DNA of 64,000 bases from Sinisalibacter aestuarii (GTDB lineage Bacteria > Pseudomonadota > Alphaproteobacteria > Rhodobacterales > Rhodobacteraceae). Below are positions 60,859 through 64,000 of the stretch, in pieces. The translations under genes and the position numbers were made by a program. The stretch spans positions 62,001 to 126,000 of the forward strand of contig NZ_BROH01000007.1 in assembly GCF_027923545.1 (NCBI RefSeq), given 5' to 3'. Under the pieces are notes generated by a model. That model was given only the letters and a program-made list of their open reading frames with translations. It was not told the origin of the DNA and searched no databases. Within the stretch, counting starts at the first letter, position 1. Every line of letters begins with the position of its first letter.

Positions 60859-62337
60859 GTGACAGCTCAGGCTCGTTCCATTCCAATCCCTACATCCCCC
60901 AAGCCCCGCGTTCAGGCGATCACCGCTGTGGTCCTGACGCTGGTGCTGTTCATCACCTCGGTGCCCGGTGCCATCGCGCGCGGTGCGCCCGAGACCTTCG
61001 CCGATCTGGCCGACAAGGTCAGCCCCGCGGTGGTCAACATCACCACCTCGACGCTCATCGCGCAGGACACGGCGCCCAGCCCGATGGTGCCCGAGGGGTC
61101 GCCATTCGAGGATTTCTTCCGCGATTTCCTCGACCGAAATCAGGGTGACCAGCCCCGCACCCGCCGCAGCCAGGCGCTCGGCTCCGGCTTCGTGATTTCG
61201 GAAGATGGCTATATCGTCACCAACAACCACGTGATCGAGGGCGCCGACGAGATTCAGATCGAGTTCTTCGACGGTATCGGCACGCTGGAAGCCACCGTGG
61301 TGGGCACCGACCCCAATACCGATATCGCGCTGCTGAAGGTCGAGAGCGACAAGCCGCTGCCCTATGTGAGCTTCGGCGATTCCGACGTGATGCGCGTTGG
61401 CGACTGGGTGCTTGCCGTTGGCAACCCGCTGGGTCAGGGCTTTTCGGTGTCCGCCGGGATCATCTCGGCGCGCGGGCGCGAGCTTTCGGGCACCTATGAC
61501 GATTTCATCCAGACCGACGCCGCGATCAACCGGGGCAATTCGGGCGGCCCGTTGTTCAACATGGACGGGCAGGTGATCGGCGTGAACACCGCGATCCTCT
61601 CGCCCACCGGCGGCTCGATCGGCATCGGCTTCTCGATGGCTTCGAACGTGGTGACGAAAGTCGTCAACCAGCTGCGTGAATTCGGCGAAACCCGCCGCGG
61701 CTGGCTCGGCGTGCGCATCCAGGACGTGACCCCGGACGTGGCCGAGGCGATGGGGCTTGAAAGCACCGACGGCGCGCTGGTGACCGATGTGCCCGACGGT
61801 CCGGCGAAGGATGCCGGCATGGAGCCGGGCGATCTGATCGTCGACTTCGACGGGCAATCGGTGGCCGATACCCGCGAACTCGTCCGCATCGTCGGCGATG
61901 CGCCGGTGGGCAAGAGCGTGCGCGTGGTGGTGCTGCGCGACGGCGAAACCCAGACCTTGCGCGTGGTGCTTGGCCGCCGCGAAGAGGCGGTCGCGTCCGA
62001 CACCGGCGCCCAGCCTTCGACGCCGGAAGCGCCGGTCGAGAAATCCGTGCTCGGCATGGACCTGACCGAGATGACCGACGCGCTGCGCGGCGATCTCGGG
62101 CTCGACGCCAACGCATCCGGGCTCGTGGTCACCGATATCGACGAAGCCAGCGAGGCCTGGGACAAGGGCCTGCGCGCCGGTGACGTGATCGAGGAAGCCG
62201 GTCAGGCCCGGGTGGCGACGATCGGCGATTTCGAAGACCGTATCGCCGATGCCCGCGACGGCGGGCGGCAGTCGATCCTGCTGCTCGTGCGCCGCGAAGG
62301 CGATCCGCGCTTCGTCGCGCTCTCGGTCGAGGAATAG
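60859..62337 (+). CDS. Do-family periplasmic serine endoprotease (DegP/MucD-like)
   Basis: A 492-residue trypsin-like periplasmic protease/chaperone with a signal peptide (VLTLVLFITSVPGAIA). The catalytic triad is visible: His in TNNHVIEGADE, Asp in PNTDIALLKV and Ser in RGNSGGPLFNM. Two PDZ domains follow (about residues 285-370, RRGWLGVRIQDV; about 395-480). The GTG start at 60859 has AGGAGG six bases upstream. It follows hflKC and DUF2065, a context for membrane protein quality control. A strong terminator follows. Confidence 0.93.
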   Translation: MTAQARSIPIPTSPKPRVQAITAVVLTLVLFITSVPGAIARGAPETFADLADKVSPAVVNITTSTLIAQDTAPSPMVPEGSPFEDFFRDFLDRNQGDQPRTRRSQALGSGFVISEDGYIVTNNHVIEGADEIQIEFFDGIGTLEATVVGTDPNTDIALLKVESDKPLPYVSFGDSDVMRVGDWVLAVGNPLGQGFSVSAGIISARGRELSGTYDDFIQTDAAINRGNSGGPLFNMDGQVIGVNTAILSPTGGSIGIGFSMASNVVTKVVNQLREFGETRRGWLGVRIQDVTPDVAEAMGLESTDGALVTDVPDGPAKDAGMEPGDLIVDFDGQSVADTRELVRIVGDAPVGKSVRVVVLRDGETQTLRVVLGRREEAVASDTGAQPSTPEAPVEKSVLGMDLTEMTDALRGDLGLDANASGLVVTDIDEASEAWDKGLRAGDVIEEAGQARVATIGDFEDRIADARDGGRQSILLLVRREGDPRFVALSVEE

Positions 62338-62351
62338 GCCGGAAACGACAA

Positions 62352-62408
62352 AGCCCCGCCGGATGGCGGGGCTGGTCAGGGCCGTCCCCTCGCGGGGCGG
62401 CCTTTTTT
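62352..62408 (+). terminator. double terminator after the Do-family protease
   Basis: First hairpin AGCCCCGCC-GGAT-GGCGGGGCT (62352-62373). The second, 62380-62402, pairs GGCCG with CGGCC and CCCC with GGGG and is followed by six Ts (62403-62408). It also lies 8 bp beyond the stop of the convergent DUF1127 gene, and the complement is A-rich on that side. Confidence 0.85.
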
Positions 62409-62415
62409 CATCCGC

Positions 62416-62613
62416 TCAGAAGCGGGTGTAGATATCGCCGCGGGTGAGGCCAATATCCGACAATTCGCGGTCGGAGAGCTTTTCCAGCGCGACGCGGGTG
62501 GCGTAGCGGCTGCGGGCCTTGGCCACGCGGTGGGCCAGAGCTTCGAGCGAGCGGGTCAGGCGCGGGGCGAAAGCGAAGCCCGTGGCGCGCAGGGTGATGT
62601 CGATGGCGGTCAT
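62416..62613 (-). CDS. DUF1127 small protein
   Basis: A 65-residue protein with the C-terminal DUF1127 motif LEKLSDRELSDIGLTRGDI, an Arg-rich helical segment and no signal peptide. DUF1127 proteins have been linked in alphaproteobacteria to RNA turnover and stress, phosphate or carbon metabolism; nothing here decides among these. The ATG at 62613 has AGGACAGGA upstream. Convergent with the protease gene. Confidence 0.85.
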   Translation of the reverse strand: MTAIDITLRATGFAFAPRLTRSLEALAHRVAKARSRYATRVALEKLSDRELSDIGLTRGDIYTRF

Positions 62614-62819
62614 TGTCCTGTCCTCAATAGGGGTGTGTTCTCCGAGCCGGCAGATAAATGCCCGCGCTCTGTGCGAGTAGAGGAGAGTTTGCATAATCCC
62701 TATGCGGTTTCTGCATGACTGTCCGGCGCCGGTCCGGGAGGGGCGCAGGGGCGTTTTTTCTGGCAGATGTTCGCGTTTCGTGCTATCCGGAGCAAAACCA
62801 ACAAGGGGCAGGGCAGCTC

Positions 62820-63326
62820 ATGCGCGTGATCGGGATCGACCCGGGGCTACGCAACCTCGGATGGGGCGTGATCGACACCGACGGTGCGCGCATCTCTCAT
62901 GTGGCCAACGGCGTGGTCCACGGCGCGGGCGAGGTGCTGGCCGACCGGCTGCTTGCCTTGTTCGACGGGCTCACCGAGGTGATCGCGCGGTTTTCTCCCG
63001 ATACGGCGGCGGTGGAACAGACCTTCGTCAACCGCGATGGCGCGGGCACGCTGAAGCTTGGTCAGGCGCGCGGTGTGGCGATGCTGGTGCCGGCGCGTGC
63101 GGGGCTGACGATTGGCGAATACGCCCCGAACCAGGTGAAGAAAACGGTGGTGGGCGTCGGCCATGCCGACAAGCGCCAGATCGACCATATGGTGCGGCTG
63201 CAATTGCCGGGCGTCGAGATCGCCGGGCCGGATGCCGCCGACGCGCTGGCCATCGCGCTGACGCACGCCCATTTCGCCCGCGCCTCGGGGCGGCTTGAAG
63301 AGGCGCTGCGGCGGGCCTCGGCATGA
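62820..63326 (+). CDS. ruvC: crossover junction endodeoxyribonuclease RuvC
   Basis: A 168-residue Holliday-junction resolvase. [17 protein letters not shown] carries the first catalytic Asp (residue 7), [20 protein letters not shown] carries the Glu (near residue 66), and [16 protein letters not shown] carries the C-terminal Asp pair. Normal length. The ATG is at 62820, 4 bp overlap with ruvA at the 3' end. The RuvABC complex resolves recombination intermediates. Confidence 0.96.
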   Translation: MRVIGIDPGLRNLGWGVIDTDGARISHVANGVVHGAGEVLADRLLALFDGLTEVIARFSPDTAAVEQTFVNRDGAGTLKLGQARGVAMLVPARAGLTIGEYAPNQVKKTVVGVGHADKRQIDHMVRLQLPGVEIAGPDAADALAIALTHAHFARASGRLEEALRRASA

Positions 63327-63985
63327 TCGGGCGTATCGCCGGGCGGATCGAATACAAGGCCCTCGACCATGTGCTGATCGACGTGCGCGGCGTGGGCTAT
63401 GTGGTGCATTGCTCCGACCGCACGCTTGCGGGCCTGCCCGGCCCGGGTGAGGCGGTGGCGCTCTGGACCGATCTTCTGGTGCGCGAAGACCTGTTGCAGT
63501 TGTTCGGCTTCACCACCTTGGCCGAGAAGGAATGGCACCGGCTCCTGATGTCGGTGCAGGGGGTCGGCGCGAAAGCCTCGATGGCGATCCTCGGCACGCT
63601 CGGAGCCGATGGGGTGAGCCGGGCGATCGCGCTGGGCGACTGGAACGCGGTGAAGGCCGCGAAAGGGATCGGCCCGAAAACCGCGCAGCGGGTGGTGAAC
63701 GAGCTGAAAGACAAGGCGCCGGCGGTGATGGCGATGGCGGGGGCAGCCGCGCCCACCGCGCCGGAGCCGGACGATGCGCCGCTGGTGGAGCCCGACGCGC
63801 CGCGCCCGGCCGCAGCGCCAGCCAACGCCGCCGCCCAGTCGGAGGCGCTTTCGGCGCTGCAAAACCTGGGCTACGCCCCGGGCGAGGCGGCCAGCGCCGT
63901 CGCCACGGTGCTGGGCGAAACCCCCGAAGCCGACACGCCCGCCCTGATCCGCGCCGCCTTGCGGCTGCTCGCGCCGAAAGGGTAG
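63323..63985 (+). CDS. ruvA: Holliday junction branch-migration protein RuvA
   Basis: A 220-residue RuvA. The N-terminal OB domain begins [26 protein letters not shown] (in parts); two helix-hairpin-helix motifs follow ([17 protein letters not shown] and [16 protein letters not shown]); a Pro/Ala-rich linker (residues ~140-170) leads to the C-terminal RuvB-binding domain ([16 protein letters not shown]). Start in the ATGA overlap with ruvC. The next start codon follows 9 bp downstream. Confidence 0.96.
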   Translation: MIGRIAGRIEYKALDHVLIDVRGVGYVVHCSDRTLAGLPGPGEAVALWTDLLVREDLLQLFGFTTLAEKEWHRLLMSVQGVGAKASMAILGTLGADGVSRAIALGDWNAVKAAKGIGPKTAQRVVNELKDKAPAVMAMAGAAAPTAPEPDDAPLVEPDAPRPAAAPANAAAQSEALSALQNLGYAPGEAASAVATVLGETPEADTPALIRAALRLLAPKG

Positions 63986-63994
63986 GGAGGCGCC

Positions 63995-64000
63995 ATGCAA
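63995..64000 (+). CDS. start of next gene, probably ruvB
   Basis: The window ends ATGCAA, 9 bp after the ruvA stop, with GGGAGG five bases upstream. Only two codons are visible; the assignment to ruvB rests on the usual ruvC-ruvA-ruvB order. Confidence 0.5.

Overview
The window is a gene-dense, high-GC chromosomal segment of an alphaproteobacterium, most likely Rhodobacterales (Rhodobacteraceae/Paracoccaceae type). This rests on the gene content and order: PleD next to DUF3572, purA-DUF2842, rpiA-gor, hflKC-DUF2065-Do protease, ruvCA, DUF983-NUDIX, DUF6524, an L-serine dehydratase of the single-chain Fe-S type, and a flp/tad pilus locus. I see no phage, insertion sequence, CRISPR array or plasmid origin. 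No species can be named from the sequence alone.

Layout. 1-3450: 5' part of metG, an SDR oxidoreductase, two tandem lipocalin-like exported proteins and an EamA permease. 3530-7190: NUDIX/DUF983 pair, then a four-EF-hand exported protein, an ECF sigma factor, a small membrane protein in the anti-sigma position and a CnrX-like periplasmic sensor. 7210-11390: a cyclic-di-GMP block with a PleD-like protein whose first receiver lacks the phospho-acceptor, DUF3572, a HAD phosphatase, an H-NOX-fold protein without its heme-ligand histidine, and its translationally coupled HNOBA-GGDEF partner. 11325-24261: a large TPR/low-complexity exported protein, then the tad (Flp pilus) cluster flp-cpaB-tadG-tadE-tadF-cpaE-cpaF-tadB-tadC, followed by a LuxR-type regulator coupled to the prepilin peptidase. 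No secretin gene lies within the cluster.

24258-33850: a polysaccharide locus with an ABC-2 export permease, a KpsE-like chain-length/export protein, a KpsT-like ATPase, a GT2 transferase, the dTDP-rhamnose set in the order rfbC-B-D-A, a rhamnan-synthesis-F-like protein and a sulfotransferase. 33918-40369: tRNA-Glu(UUC), recJ, an Lhr-type DEXH helicase, DUF4405 and an AAA ATPase of unknown role. 40555-43860: a polar amino-acid ABC importer. 43948-48304: two TerB-like paralogues, pyrG, secG and two small membrane proteins. 48434-52112: purA, DUF2842 and a long Ala/Glu-rich coiled-coil protein. 52254-58366: thiN, DUF2267, sdaA, DUF454, rpiA, a membrane protein and gor. 58455-64000: hflK-hflC-DUF2065-Do protease, a DUF1127 protein, ruvC, ruvA and the first codons of what is probably ruvB.

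The first 34 kb puts three surface/sessile-lifestyle modules side by side: c-di-GMP enzymes, Flp pili and a rhamnose-containing, possibly sulfated, polysaccharide. A joint role in attachment is an inference from adjacency only. The most unusual items are the heme-ligand-less H-NOX with its HNOBA-GGDEF partner, the PleD homologue with N53 and A83 in place of the phosphorylation residues, the EF-hand/ECF sigma/CnrX-like island, the tad cluster without a local secretin, and a run of tandem GC hairpins at 56809-56945 that appears related to a dispersed intergenic motif.
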